Below the pieces are notes generated by a model, which was not told the origin of the DNA, ran no database searches, and saw nothing but the letters and a program-made list of their open reading frames with translations. Source: Gammaproteobacteria bacterium (lineage in GTDB: Bacteria; Pseudomonadota; Gammaproteobacteria; Pseudomonadales; Pseudohongiellaceae). Taken from it: a stretch of 64,000 nucleotides of DNA. The translations under genes were made by a program, and so were the position numbers. Below, one piece after another: positions 1-9,107 of this stretch; the first letter of the stretch is position 1, and each line of letters opens with the position of its first letter. The DNA lies in contig JAQWQD010000017.1 in NCBI GenBank assembly GCA_029244985.1, positions 248,001-312,000 of the forward strand, read 5' to 3'.

Positions 1-520
1 GCTGCTCAACACGGGACAAAATTCCTTTGGTAATGCTTAAGGTTTTGCCGCCAATGGGGTAGCCGTAAACAGATACCTCTTGCAGTGGGTCGGGCAAATT
101 ACCTATGGACAGCGATTTTAAGTCGCTAAAAAATCCTGGTTCATCTACTGTAATGATTGCAAGATCAGCCTCGTGTGATACGAAAACAACTCGCGCCTGA
201 TAACGTTGTGGGTCGTTGTGTTTTTGTGCTTGGACATAACTGGCGTTGGCAACAACATGGGCGTTAGTAAGAATTTTATTGCCTTCAATAACAGAGCCTG
301 ACCCGCTGCTTTGGCGCGGCGTAAGTAAGCGCCAAGGCGTAAAATAATCAGGCGCTGCCTGCGTGGTGTAGATTTTTATTACTGAGTCTTCAATGGCACT
401 TAACTCATTATTTTGTGCAGAAGCGGAAGTGCTAATGCTCCAGAATGCAACACTAAGGAAAAATGAAATCAAACGAATATTGATTGAGATAATGAGAGTT
501 CTACTCTGCGAGAAAATCAT
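1..520 (-). CDS. Exported trypsin-like serine protease (partial, C-terminus outside window)
   Basis: The reading frame runs leftward from an ATG at 520 and is still open at the window edge, giving 173 residues. It starts with a basic, then hydrophobic stretch ending in SASAQ, which looks like a cleavable signal peptide, so the enzyme should act in the periplasm or outside. A glycine/serine-rich strand is followed by TNAHVV, which carries the catalytic histidine, and by HEADLAII, which carries the catalytic aspartate of a Deg/trypsin fold. A later GYPIGGK stretch is also typical. The nucleophile serine and any PDZ domain lie beyond the window, so DegP/DegQ cannot be told from a simple PDZ-less trypsin-like peptidase. 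Confidence 0.75.
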   Translation of the reverse strand, partial: MIFSQSRTLIISINIRLISFFLSVAFWSISTSASAQNNELSAIEDSVIKIYTTQAAPDYFTPWRLLTPRQSSGSGSVIEGNKILTNAHVVANASYVQAQKHNDPQRYQARVVFVSHEADLAIITVDEPGFFSDLKSLSIGNLPDPLQEVSVYGYPIGGKTLSITKGILSRVEQ

Positions 521-774
521 AGAATCCTAAACCTTTTTAGTAGTAATAACGTGTTCTATATCGCTGTGGCCCCAAGCTTATTACTTTAGTTAAAATATCG
601 CCAGCCCAGGCGAGGATGAACTTCAAAAAAAACTGGGCAGATACATCGTATTATTGTGTACGAGAATCATCGTTAACTAATTTAGGTAAAAATACCATCC
701 CCTAACGGACGTTATTGCGTTGGACTTACACGGAGAGTTAATGGATAGGTGATGTTAGTGTGTCGAATGCAAAT

Positions 775-2841
775 TCATATAATGCGCATACCTGGTTGGG
801 CGCCGGCATGAGGCTCGATTAACCAAATATCTTCACCACCAGGACCGGCAGCAAGAATCATTCCCTCTGACAGACCGAATTTCATTTTTCTAGCTTTTAA
901 ATTTGCGACTACGACAGTTAATTTGCCCACGAGCTGCTCAGGGGTATATGCGGACTTAATTCCAGAAAACACTTTACGAGTTAGCGGTGTCCCAGATTTA
1001 TCTAGACCGAGATCTAAATTTAGTTGCAAAAGCTTGTCAGCATCTTCTACGTATTCTGCGCTGATTACTTTTGCAACCCGCAGATCAACTTTAATGAAGT
1101 CATCAAACTCAATTTCAGGTTCGAACCCACTATTGTTGTTTTGCATTATATTTTCCTCGGCTTGGTGTCCAGTTGGTTCCGACTTAGCCTGACTTTCAAA
1201 TTCTTTCTGAGTCGCAGCAACCATAGCTTGTACTTTGTCATTTTCTACGCGAGTCATTAATGGTTTGAATTTATTGATACTGTGATTCGTTAACAACGAA
1301 TCGATATCAGCCCAATTGAGTGGGTCAATAGCCAAAAAAGCCTCAGCTTTTTCTGCCATAGATGGAAGTACAGGTTTTAAGTAGGTGATAAGCAACCGAA
1401 ACGCGTTAATGCCGGTGGAACAAATCTTCTGTAGTTCAGCTGATTGCTTGTCGCCTTTTGCGATGACCCAAGGTTGTTTATCATTTATGTATTGGTTTGC
1501 TTTGTCCGCCATTGTCATGATTAAACGAATGGCCTTGCTATATTCACGTCCATTATAGTAGCGAGCTATCTCAGACTTGGCGGCTTGAATCTCAGTCAGT
1601 AATTCTGGTGCATCGACTTTTTCTGCCAGTTTTCCTTCAAAGCCTTTGCCGATAAAGCCAGCACAGCGACTAGCAATGTTCACTACTTTGCCGACTAAAT
1701 CTGAATTTACTCTTTGTGCGAAATCTTCGAGATTTAAGTCCAGATCATCTATTCCGTTTGAGAGTTTAGCGGCAAGAAAGTAACGCAGATACTCAGGGTT
1801 CAAATGGTCGAGATAGGTGCGGGCATTTATAAATGTACCTCTTGACTTTGACATTTTGGTTCCATCAACCGTGAGGAAGCCATGCACATAAACCGCGGTT
1901 GGTGTTCGATAGCCAGCGCTGGTTAACATTGCAGGCCAAAACAGGGTATGAAAATTGATTATATCTTTACCGATGAAATGATAAACCTCAGTTTGGGAGT
2001 CTTTATTCCAGTATTCATCAAAATCATAATCAGTTCGATCGCAAAGATTTTGTAAACTTGCCATGTAACCAATGGGCGCATCTAGCCAAACATAGAAATA
2101 TTTTCCGGGTGCATCGGGTATTTCGAAACCGAAATAGGGTGCGTCACGACTGATGTCCCACTCCTGCAGCTCTTCATCCAGCCATTCGTTTAGTTTATTT
2201 GCTACGGAATCCTGCAAAGTGCCACTGCGGGTCCATGTCTTTAACATATCGCTGAATGCAGGTAGCGTGAAAAAGAAATGCTCAGACTCTTTTTCTATCG
2301 GTGTAGCTCCTGAAATTGAGGATTTGGGATCTATTAGTTCGGATGGGTTATAGGTTGAGCCACAGACTTCACAATTGTCGCCATATTGATCTTCTGACTT
2401 GCATTTGGGACAGGTACCGGTGATATAGCGGTCGGCTAAAAATAGTTCCTTCTCTGGATCAAATAGCTGCTTAATTTTGCGTCGAGAGATATGGCCATTA
2501 GCATTAATTGCCTGATAGATAGATTCAGAAAGTAGGCGATTCTCTTCTGAGTGAGTCGAGTGGAAGTTGTCGAAGCCGATTAAGAAATCAGCGAAATCTC
2601 TCTGGTGTTGCTGATTGACCTTATCGACCAATTCTTGAGGTGTGATTTCTTGAGCCTCAGCGCTAAGCATGATTGCAGTGCCGTGGGCATCATCGGCGCA
2701 TACATAAATGCAATCATGGCCTTGCAGTTTCTGCATGCGTACCCAGATGTCGGTCTGAACCACCTCCATTAAATGACCCAGATGAATATCACCATTTGCG
2801 TACGGTAAAGCGCTGGTTACTAGTATCTTACGTTGGTCCAC
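775..2841 (-). CDS. metG: Methionyl-tRNA synthetase
   Basis: This 688-residue class I aminoacyl-tRNA synthetase charges tRNA-Met and initiator tRNA in the cytoplasm. The HIGH-type motif is HLGH at residues 20-23 and the KMSKS loop lies at 329-333. A zinc knuckle uses four cysteines at about 144, 147, 157 and 160. The C-terminal 110 residues form the EMAP/Trbp111-like tRNA-binding domain ([11 protein letters not shown]), which dimerises the enzyme in gammaproteobacteria. Length matches the long, dimeric MetG form. It lies between the protease gene and a rubredoxin gene on the same strand; metG close to dcd is the pseudomonad arrangement. Confidence 0.97.
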   Translation of the reverse strand: MDQRKILVTSALPYANGDIHLGHLMEVVQTDIWVRMQKLQGHDCIYVCADDAHGTAIMLSAEAQEITPQELVDKVNQQHQRDFADFLIGFDNFHSTHSEENRLLSESIYQAINANGHISRRKIKQLFDPEKELFLADRYITGTCPKCKSEDQYGDNCEVCGSTYNPSELIDPKSSISGATPIEKESEHFFFTLPAFSDMLKTWTRSGTLQDSVANKLNEWLDEELQEWDISRDAPYFGFEIPDAPGKYFYVWLDAPIGYMASLQNLCDRTDYDFDEYWNKDSQTEVYHFIGKDIINFHTLFWPAMLTSAGYRTPTAVYVHGFLTVDGTKMSKSRGTFINARTYLDHLNPEYLRYFLAAKLSNGIDDLDLNLEDFAQRVNSDLVGKVVNIASRCAGFIGKGFEGKLAEKVDAPELLTEIQAAKSEIARYYNGREYSKAIRLIMTMADKANQYINDKQPWVIAKGDKQSAELQKICSTGINAFRLLITYLKPVLPSMAEKAEAFLAIDPLNWADIDSLLTNHSINKFKPLMTRVENDKVQAMVAATQKEFESQAKSEPTGHQAEENIMQNNNSGFEPEIEFDDFIKVDLRVAKVISAEYVEDADKLLQLNLDLGLDKSGTPLTRKVFSGIKSAYTPEQLVGKLTVVVANLKARKMKFGLSEGMILAAGPGGEDIWLIEPHAGAQPGMRII

Positions 2842-2934
2842 ACTGCTGTCCTTGGTGAGTCAAAATTCTATCGAGTAGGAATCGAAATTATTAAGTTTTG
2901 AATTGAGGTTCTGCATAAGAATTTCTGGTTTTGA

Positions 2935-3099
2935 TTAGATTTCGACCATTTCGAAGTCTTCCTTACCTACTCCGCAGTCGGGACATGCCCAATCTTCGGG
3001 GACATCGTTCCAAGAAGTTCCAGGGGGGATGCCATCTTCAGGCATTCCTTGCTCTTCATTATAAATATAACCACAAACCATACATTGCCACTGCTTCAC
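2935..3099 (-). CDS. Rubredoxin
   Basis: This is a 54-residue one-iron electron carrier with the two CxxCG knuckles (CMVCGY and CPDCGV) that hold Fe(III)/Fe(II), plus the usual aromatic core (Y, W, F). I start it at GTG 3099 because a perfect AGGAGG lies 8 nt upstream (3108-3113) and the product then has classic rubredoxin length. An upstream ATG at 3177 would add 26 unrelated residues. Its partner, such as a rubredoxin reductase or alkane hydroxylase, is not in this window, so its pathway cannot be told. It lies between metG (same strand) and dcd (opposite strand). Confidence 0.93.
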   Translation of the reverse strand: MKQWQCMVCGYIYNEEQGMPEDGIPPGTSWNDVPEDWACPDCGVGKEDFEMVEI

Positions 3100-3107
3100 C
3101 TGCGTTT

Positions 3108-3113
3108 CCTCCT
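3108..3113 (-). promoter_or_regulatory. Strong Shine-Dalgarno that fixes the rubredoxin GTG start
   Basis: Read on the minus strand this is AGGAGG, 8 nt before GTG at 3099. It is the reason for choosing GTG over the upstream ATG at 3177. Confidence 0.8.
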
Positions 3114-3471
3114 GAGGCGTTATTTGAATCGAATCATGTCTTAGACGACAGAATGAGATTATAGCTTGATTCTGCAATTGTGATTAGCGTGAATACCTAA
3201 GTTTTTATCAAGACATCCAGTAGTAGGGAGTTCTTAGTCGAAGATGGGTGGCGGATCCTACTGCATGAAAATGGGTTTGGGCAGTCTCTTTACCGATTGG
3301 TTTTGGAAAGCAAGGGTTCAATTTATCAGATTTGGCATCAGAGGAGAGCTATACAGAGATAGAAAAGAGCCTTACTAAAGCAGACCTAATTATTAAAACA
3401 GATGATTCAGCACTTGATAGGCTTTATTATCTGTAGTCGATGTCTGGGTCATATGGGTAATATGAGAAGCT

Positions 3472-4041
3472 ATGAGTATTAAGTCTGATCGTTGGATAAA
3501 AGAAAAGGCCGCAAAAGAAGGGATGATTGAGCCGTTTGAGCCAGAGCAAGTTCGCTATAAGGATGGTGATAAAGTCATTTCTTATGGTACTTCTAGTTAT
3601 GGCTACGATGTTCGCTGCGCCAGCGAATTTAAAATCTTTACAAATGTACACACTACTAGTGTAGTCGATCCTAAGAATTTTGATGAGACGAGTTTTATCG
3701 CTATCGATGAACCTTTCTGCATTATTCCACCAAACTCTTTTGCTCTTGCGCGAACTATTGAATACTTTCGTATACCGAAAGATGTTTTAACGGTATGCCT
3801 TGGGAAATCAACATATGCCCGTTGCGGAATCATAGTAAATGTCACGCCATTAGAGCCTGAATGGGAAGGGCATGTGACATTGGAGTTCTCGAATACGACG
3901 CCCTTACCCGCAAAAATTTATGCCAATGAGGGAGTTGCACAAATGCTGTTTTATCAGTCCGATGAGCAATGTGAAGTTACTTATAAACAGAGGGGTGGGA
4001 AGTATATGGGCCAAATAGGTGTAACTCCTCCAAAGGCCTAA
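3472..4041 (+). CDS. dcd: dCTP deaminase
   Basis: This 189-residue cytoplasmic enzyme deaminates dCTP to dUTP, supplying the dUMP used for thymidylate synthesis. The sequence follows the gammaproteobacterial Dcd pattern: an SDRWIKE start, the [11 protein letters not shown] block, the [14 protein letters not shown] region and the [15 protein letters not shown] block that carries the catalytic glutamate, ending in a K-Y-M-G-Q stretch. Length is close to the usual 188-193. It stands alone on the plus strand, diverging from rubredoxin/metG. A long non-coding stretch follows it. Confidence 0.97.
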   Translation: MSIKSDRWIKEKAAKEGMIEPFEPEQVRYKDGDKVISYGTSSYGYDVRCASEFKIFTNVHTTSVVDPKNFDETSFIAIDEPFCIIPPNSFALARTIEYFRIPKDVLTVCLGKSTYARCGIIVNVTPLEPEWEGHVTLEFSNTTPLPAKIYANEGVAQMLFYQSDEQCEVTYKQRGGKYMGQIGVTPPKA

Positions 4042-4892
4042 TAAAACCAAAAATGTAAAGATTCTTCAGCAAGTACTAAACGAACACGAAAAGCACGATT
4101 AACGAGAGGCATAAAAACAGCACATATTCCTAATTAGGCCCTGCCAAATCAGTTCTTCGCTGAAATCCGTCTTGACGGAATCAAAAACTTAACCAACTTT
4201 ATCAGGCAAAAAGATGAACGTCTGCGATTTTGTGCCTTTTTTGGCAAGCATAGTCATTTAGCCGTTTCGTCGTAAAGCAATCAAATTTCCTTTCGAAAAA
4301 TTCCACTCAAAAAACATCAAATAGGCTTGAGACACTATAAATATGAATCAGAATGCAAGCTTTCTCTCTTGGATGTGTCACCACTTATTTTTTTTCGACT
4401 GTGTTAAAACTTTGGCGGTCGAAGATGTAACAGTCAAGAATTTGTCGTTTTAACAGCGACAACCAGAGCGCTTCTAAGCCGGCCTAATACTCAAAGTATC
4501 TATGCTGACAGGCCTAGGCCCTAAGTTATCGCTATAAACCACGAACTGGAACAAATATTGCTTATGTACTTACACTGGTGCGCCCTGAGTATTTGAAAAC
4601 AAGAACTCGGGATGTCGATCGAGTAATGAGGAAAGCTTGGGTGCATAGCTAATGAGCTTCGGATTTGCATTATTTTCGCAGTTCTAGTTGGTTGAAATTA
4701 AAGAATGAAGTGTGACTATGCAGTTAATCGTCTGAAAAGAAATTTAGTTTAGCAGCGGAAACAAAAACGGAATTTGCATAGGAAAAAATAAGGAGTAAGC
4801 ATCTGGATGGTAGTTAACAGACTTTGCGCGGCAGACAATGATATAGGGTTGAATATGATCCGCAATAATACAATAAAACGGGATGATCAATC
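4042..4892 (+). other. 851-bp gene-poor gap between dcd and fliA
   Basis: No frame on either strand carries a recognisable protein or a convincing start with ribosome site. I see short inverted repeats (for example TCCGTC-TT-GACGGA near 4166-4179) but no T-run terminator. In pseudomonads the flagellar export genes flhA, flhF and fleN sit just before fliA. Nothing here translates into a fragment of them that I can recognise, so the stretch is either eroded beyond recognition or unrelated spacer. Confidence 0.5.
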
Positions 4893-5642
4893 ATGAGTTC
4901 AGCAACTGGGGCTTCCGTATACGACAGTTTACATGCTGATAGCGCGGCGCAAGAAGCACACTTGAATGAAATAGTAGATCGCTATGCGCCATTGGTAAAA
5001 CGGATAGCGCATCACCTACTGCTACGAATGCCTGCAAGTGTGCAAGTCGATGATCTAATTCAATCGGGTATGATTGGTTTGCTTGAGGCGGCAAAAAAAT
5101 ACGATGTGTCTAAGGGGGCAAGCTTCGAAACCTACGCAGGCATCCGAATACGTGGCTCTATGCTCGATGAGGTTAGAAAAGGAGACTGGGCGCCTCGCTC
5201 TGTTCATCGAAAGTCGCGCAAAGTCGCCGAAGCCATAAAGACTATTGAAGCAAGAACCGGTAAAGATGCGAAGGATCAGCAAATTGCGAGTGAATTGGAA
5301 ATTGATCTAAACGCGTATTATGCCATTCTTCAGGATGCATCGGGCTCAAGACTATTTAGCTTTGACGATATCATGGAGGGCGATGATTCAGCCATCGAAT
5401 TGGCCGCGGGAGAACTCCCTGGTCCGTGTGATGGATTGCAGCGGGATACTTTTAAGGCTCATTTAGCGGGAGCCATCGACGGCCTGCCTGATAGAGAAAA
5501 GTTAGTTCTAGCTCTTTATTATGATGAGGAATTAAACTTAAAAGAAATTGGAGAAGTAATAGGTGTCAGTGAGTCTCGCGTAAGTCAAATTCATAGTCAG
5601 GCTGCGATGAGATTGCGTGCCCGTCTATCGGAATGGAATTAA
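4893..5642 (+). CDS. fliA: Flagellar RNA polymerase sigma factor (sigma-28)
   Basis: At 249 residues this is a normal-length FliA, which directs RNA polymerase to late flagellar and chemotaxis promoters. Region 2 is clear (YAPLVKRIAHHLL, then DDLIQSGMIGLLEAAKKYD and the ASFETYAGIRIRGSMLDEVR block). Region 3 follows, and region 4 has the helix-turn-helix LNLKEIGEVIGVSESRVSQI that reads the -35 element. All regions look intact. It is an orphan: no flhF/fleN before it and no cheY/cheZ/cheA after it, although its downstream neighbour is still the ccm operon, as in pseudomonads once the chemotaxis block is removed. It may serve flagellar genes elsewhere or a different regulon. Confidence 0.95.
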   Translation: MSSATGASVYDSLHADSAAQEAHLNEIVDRYAPLVKRIAHHLLLRMPASVQVDDLIQSGMIGLLEAAKKYDVSKGASFETYAGIRIRGSMLDEVRKGDWAPRSVHRKSRKVAEAIKTIEARTGKDAKDQQIASELEIDLNAYYAILQDASGSRLFSFDDIMEGDDSAIELAAGELPGPCDGLQRDTFKAHLAGAIDGLPDREKLVLALYYDEELNLKEIGEVIGVSESRVSQIHSQAAMRLRARLSEWN

Positions 5643-5999
5643 AAATTGAAACTTTGGTAAGAGAAGCTTCAACTTAAGTCTTGGAGAGGTTGATATCCGC
5701 AACTTATTTAACACATCTTTTCCCCAAGTAGCTGTTCCCAATTAATGGTCCTTTTGTTTGTCTGAAGTTAATTAGCAAAAATAGTCAGCTACTATCGCAG
5801 TTTGCCAGTCGGCAAATATCAGCCCCTGTATAGTTTTGGTTTTAACGAAATGATTTAAGCCATATATTCTTACTACACAAAAACGCTACCCAAGAGAAAG
5901 TTGCTTAAACAGCCTCGGTGCCCGCTTGTTAGATTCGAGATATTTGGAGTTGCGTCCTCTGATTGTTTGATCTCTCGATTTGCTCTACTTTTATGTTAA

Positions 6000-6018
6000 G
6001 TATGCTTTTTAAGCATAC
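6000..6018 (+). repeat. 8-bp perfect inverted repeat
   Basis: GTATGCTT and AAGCATAC are separated by TTT. There is no T-run after it, so it may be an operator or a simple hairpin rather than an intrinsic terminator. Confidence 0.5.
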
Positions 6019-6093
6019 GAAGCCTACCTGATATTTTGGCTTTGCCGGCTGCCGCATATGAACAAAAAAGGATCGATTTAAACGATTACAGGC

Positions 6094-6099
6094 TATAAT
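6094..6099 (+). promoter_or_regulatory. Probable -10 box for the ccm operon
   Basis: A consensus TATAAT lies 49 nt before the ccmA start. No good -35 hexamer is seen at 16-18 bp spacing, so the call rests on the -10 box and on position. Confidence 0.45.
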
Positions 6100-6147
6100 T
6101 TCGACTCCAGAACTAGCGTATCAATAAAGGAATAAAACTAGGACAGC

Positions 6148-6792
6148 ATGGTCATGGTAGAAGTCGAAACAGATTTGGAAGCATCTATGCTTTGTGTGGG
6201 TTCACTTTTTTGCGAGCGTGATGACCGTATTTTGTTTGAGGATCTCAATTTTGAATTGAAAGAAGGGCAGGTACTCCAGATTAAAGGCTCTAATGGTAGC
6301 GGGAAAACTACCTTGTTAAGGAATATATGCGGTTTAAATGCGGGCTATGAAGGGGCTATCAGCTGGTATGGAGACCCAATAAGAGAATGCCAGGAAGAGT
6401 TTTATTCATCCCTTGTTTACATAGGGCATCGTGTTGGTGTTAATAAGGTGCTTACACCCTTAGAAAATCTTCGTTGGAGTTCGAGTCTCCAGCAAGTCAT
6501 AACTGATGACGAATTGCTGGATGCTTTGGAGCAAGTAGGATTGCGTGGTTATGAAGACTCTCAGTGTTTTACACTTTCAGCAGGCCAACAGCAGCGCGTG
6601 TCGCTTTCTAAGTTGTTGCTGAGTAGAGCAAAATTATGGGTTTTAGATGAGCCGTTTACCACCTTGGACGCAGCCGGTGTAAAACAATTGGAAGCATTGT
6701 TAAAAACTCATGCAGGCAATGGGGGTGCCGTAATGGTGACAACACATCACACACTCTCAGTCCCTGATTTGCAAGTCTTGGAGTTTGGATAG
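6148..6792 (+). CDS. ccmA: Heme exporter ATP-binding protein CcmA
   Basis: This 214-residue ABC ATPase powers the CcmABCD complex, which releases heme-loaded CcmE in System I cytochrome c maturation at the inner membrane. The Walker A is GSNGSGKTT, the signature is LSAGQQQRV, and the Walker B with its glutamate is LWVLDEPFTTLD. It is the first gene of a nine-gene ccmA-to-ccmI run. The start could be ATG 6148 or the in-frame ATG two codons later; the first is used here. A consensus -10 box lies just upstream. Confidence 0.95.
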   Translation: MVMVEVETDLEASMLCVGSLFCERDDRILFEDLNFELKEGQVLQIKGSNGSGKTTLLRNICGLNAGYEGAISWYGDPIRECQEEFYSSLVYIGHRVGVNKVLTPLENLRWSSSLQQVITDDELLDALEQVGLRGYEDSQCFTLSAGQQQRVSLSKLLLSRAKLWVLDEPFTTLDAAGVKQLEALLKTHAGNGGAVMVTTHHTLSVPDLQVLEFG

Positions 6793-6797
6793 TAATT

Positions 6798-7487
6798 ATG
6801 ACCGCTCAAACAGTAACGACATTTGAGGCATTCAAGGCTACTCTTAAGCGAGATTTGTTGATTGCTTATAAGAGAAAAAATGACATGGTTAATCCTTTTA
6901 TGTTCTTTCTCATTGTGGCTTCCTTATTTCCGATCGGTATTTCGCCAGACCCTGATAGGCTTGCTGAAATTGCTAGTGGAGTACTATGGATTTCCGCTTT
7001 ATTAGCTTCACTGCTGGCCATGGATAACTTGTTCCGCTCGGATTATGAAGACGGTTCTTTGGAGCAATTGTTATTGAGCCCTCATCCACTTTATTTCCTT
7101 GTGTTAGCTAAGAATATAAGCCACTGGTTAGTTAGCGGATTACCGGTGGCTTTGGTATCACCACTTGTAGCATATATGCTCAATTTACCCAGTGAATCCT
7201 ATTTCACCCTCTTTATAACTTTGCTTATTGGTACTCCGGTTCTTAGTCTGCTGGGATCAATTGGTGTAGCGCTTACGGTAGGCTTAGGCAGTAGAGGATT
7301 GATTTTAGCGGTAATTACGTTACCAATGAGCGTCCCAGTTTTGATAGCGGGAACGCTGACTGTTCAGCAAACTCTTAATGGGGCATCCCTCGCTGGGTAT
7401 TTGGCTATATTAGCGGCAATGTTATTTGCTGCGGTATCCTTCGCGCCTTTGGCCTCTGCTGCTGCTTTGCGTATTAGTGTGAACTAG
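6798..7487 (+). CDS. ccmB: Heme exporter membrane protein CcmB
   Basis: This 229-residue protein has about six hydrophobic segments and is the membrane partner of CcmA. The N-terminal AFKATLKRDLLIAYKRK and the LASLLAMDNLFRSDYEDGSLEQ stretch (in part) are characteristic of CcmB. It starts 5 bp after ccmA. A 139-bp gap with a possible internal promoter separates it from ccmC. Confidence 0.94.
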   Translation: MTAQTVTTFEAFKATLKRDLLIAYKRKNDMVNPFMFFLIVASLFPIGISPDPDRLAEIASGVLWISALLASLLAMDNLFRSDYEDGSLEQLLLSPHPLYFLVLAKNISHWLVSGLPVALVSPLVAYMLNLPSESYFTLFITLLIGTPVLSLLGSIGVALTVGLGSRGLILAVITLPMSVPVLIAGTLTVQQTLNGASLAGYLAILAAMLFAAVSFAPLASAAALRISVN

Positions 7488-7578
7488 TAGTTAGATAGTT
7501 CAATTTTTGATCTATTTTAATGATTACCCCGTAATGACAATAGATTACAATACGCCATATGGTCGTATATCGGGGCCA

Positions 7579-7587
7579 TGATATAAT
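7579..7587 (+). promoter_or_regulatory. Possible internal extended -10 promoter before ccmC
   Basis: TGATATAAT (a TGn plus perfect TATAAT) lies 39 nt before the ccmC start, in the only long gap of the ccm operon. No good -35 is visible, as is common for extended -10 promoters. Confidence 0.4.
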
Positions 7588-7626
7588 TAGTGAGTCAACT
7601 TTAAGATCGGTAGAAGCAGAAATTCT

Positions 7627-8367
7627 ATGTGGTTGTGGTTCTCGAAATTAGGTTCTCCTAAGTGGTTTTACGAGTTATCAGGTAAATGGTTGCCCTGGCT
7701 GGCGGCTGGTATGTCATTGCTGCTTATTGTTGGGATTATTTGGGCGCTATTGTTTGTGCCTCCAGATTATCAGCAGGGTGATACGATCCGTATAATGTAT
7801 GTTCACGTTCCATTTGCCAGTATTTCTTTAGCATTTTTCCCTTTGATGGCAGTTGCAGGAACAATAACGCTAGTTTGGCGCATGAAGCTTGCTGACATGG
7901 TGGCTAAAACAGCCGCACCGCTAGGTGCATGGTTCACAGCCTTGGCTCTGGCTTCTGGCTCTATCTGGGGAAGCGATATATGGGGCACCTGGTGGATATG
8001 GGATGGACGGCTGACCTCCATGTTGTTGCAATTCTTTCTACTGGTGGGTGTTATTTCTTTGCGCTCGGCAATTGAAGATGCTGATGCGGCAGCAAAGGCA
8101 TGCGCTCTGTTAGCAATCGTAGGCTGTATCAATGTCTTTGTGATTAAGTACTCTGTAGACTGGTGGAACACTCTGCATCAGCCCTCGGGGTCATTTAGCC
8201 TCTCTGATGAGGCGCCAAACCCACCCGAGGTTTGGGTGCCGCTAGTCATTATGATAGTTGCTGTGTATTTGTTTTTTGTTGTGAGTCTTATCCTCTCAAC
8301 TCGAAATGAAATTTTGGAGAGAGAAAGACGTTCTCAATGGGTACAAGAACTGATAGAGGCTAATTAA
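7627..8367 (+). CDS. ccmC: Heme-handling membrane protein CcmC
   Basis: This 246-residue, six-helix inner-membrane protein loads heme onto CcmE. The tryptophan-rich WWD domain is clear (WGSDIWGTWWIWDGRLTS). It is flanked by the two conserved histidines (YVHVPFA before it; TLHQPSGS after it) that coordinate heme from the periplasmic side. Length matches E. coli CcmC. It lies between ccmB and ccmD. Confidence 0.96.
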   Translation: MWLWFSKLGSPKWFYELSGKWLPWLAAGMSLLLIVGIIWALLFVPPDYQQGDTIRIMYVHVPFASISLAFFPLMAVAGTITLVWRMKLADMVAKTAAPLGAWFTALALASGSIWGSDIWGTWWIWDGRLTSMLLQFFLLVGVISLRSAIEDADAAAKACALLAIVGCINVFVIKYSVDWWNTLHQPSGSFSLSDEAPNPPEVWVPLVIMIVAVYLFFVVSLILSTRNEILERERRSQWVQELIEAN

Positions 8368-8376
8368 GCGAATTCC

Positions 8377-8616
8377 ATGTTTGAATTGATTCAGTTTTCT
8401 AGTTTTGGTGATTTTGTTGAGATGGGCGGTTACGCATTTAATGTTTGGTCGGTTTATGCTCTATTCCTCCTATTTTTCTTTATTAATCTGTATTTTCCGA
8501 TACTGAAACGGAAGCAGATTATGCGTGAACAAAAACGTCGTTTACTCGTTAAGAGAGAAAAGGTCTCTACAGACAGTAAACTTAGTAATAACGAAATGGA
8601 TAAAAACGACTCTTAA
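8377..8616 (+). CDS. ccmD: Heme exporter subunit CcmD
   Basis: This 79-residue protein has one membrane segment (about residues 21-39) and a basic cytoplasmic tail (KRKQ, EQKRRLLVKREK). CcmD stabilises the CcmABC-CcmE complex. The MGGYAFNVWSVYAL stretch matches the family pattern. It lies 9 bp after ccmC. The length is at the upper end for CcmD. Confidence 0.9.
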   Translation: MFELIQFSSFGDFVEMGGYAFNVWSVYALFLLFFFINLYFPILKRKQIMREQKRRLLVKREKVSTDSKLSNNEMDKNDS

Positions 8617-8636
8617 CAGTTCGCTCTGGAGGTTTT

Positions 8637-9107
8637 TTGAAGGCTCATCGACAAAAAAAGTTAACCATCATTCTGTTTGTTTCTGCAGGGTTAACTGTGT
8701 CAGTCGGATTGATTCTTTTTGCCATGAGTCAAAATATTAATTTGTTTTATACTCCTACTCAGGTGGCAGAGGGCGAAGTTACGATAGGCCAGCAAATTAG
8801 AATTGGGGGAATGGTGAAGGAAGGCTCTGTAGTCTCTGCGAATGACAGTTTGCAAGTTAGATTTGAAACCACGGATTTTATACACGCAGTGCCGATTGAA
8901 TATGAAGGAATATTGCCTGACTTATTTCGTGAAGGCCAAGGCATTGTTGCGGAAGGGACAGTTGATGCGGCTGGTGTTTTTCATGCTTCTCGGGTACTGG
9001 CAAAACATGATGAAAACTATATGTCTCAGGAAGTGAAGGCAGCTCTCGATGCGGCCGGTGTGAATACTGAAACTCATCCTTCTCTTGTTACTCCGGAAGT
9101 TAAATGA
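8637..9107 (+). CDS. ccmE: Periplasmic heme chaperone CcmE
   Basis: This 156-residue membrane-anchored chaperone binds heme covalently and delivers it to CcmF. An N-terminal basic patch and signal anchor are followed by NLFYTPTQ and an OB-fold. The heme-binding histidine sits in VLAKHDENYM, the family motif. The start is TTG at 8637 with GGAGG at 8628-8632. The next in-frame ATG would remove the membrane anchor, so TTG is well supported. It overlaps ccmF by 4 bp (ATGA). Confidence 0.95.
   Translation: MKAHRQKKLTIILFVSAGLTVSVGLILFAMSQNINLFYTPTQVAEGEVTIGQQIRIGGMVKEGSVVSANDSLQVRFETTDFIHAVPIEYEGILPDLFREGQGIVAEGTVDAAGVFHASRVLAKHDENYMSQEVKAALDAAGVNTETHPSLVTPEVK

Larger units (their letters stand above)
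5643..6147 (+). other. 505-bp gap between fliA and ccmA
   Basis: I find no supported gene here. The stretch holds a perfect 8-bp hairpin at 6000-6018 and a consensus -10 box at 6094-6099 that probably serves the ccm operon. This is the point where pseudomonads carry the chemotaxis and motCD genes. Confidence 0.5.

Noticed and set aside
923-2858. Several plus-strand frames opposite metG
   Set aside because: They are shadows of the metG codons with no ribosome sites or motifs.
3266-3436. 55 open codons before dcd ending in ALDRLYYL
   Set aside because: No start codon with ribosome site and no family I recognise; could be a gene remnant but the support is too thin.
4042-4892. Flagellar gene remnants before fliA
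   Set aside because: Reading the gap by eye gave no fragment resembling flhF, fleN or flhA; a profile search would be needed.
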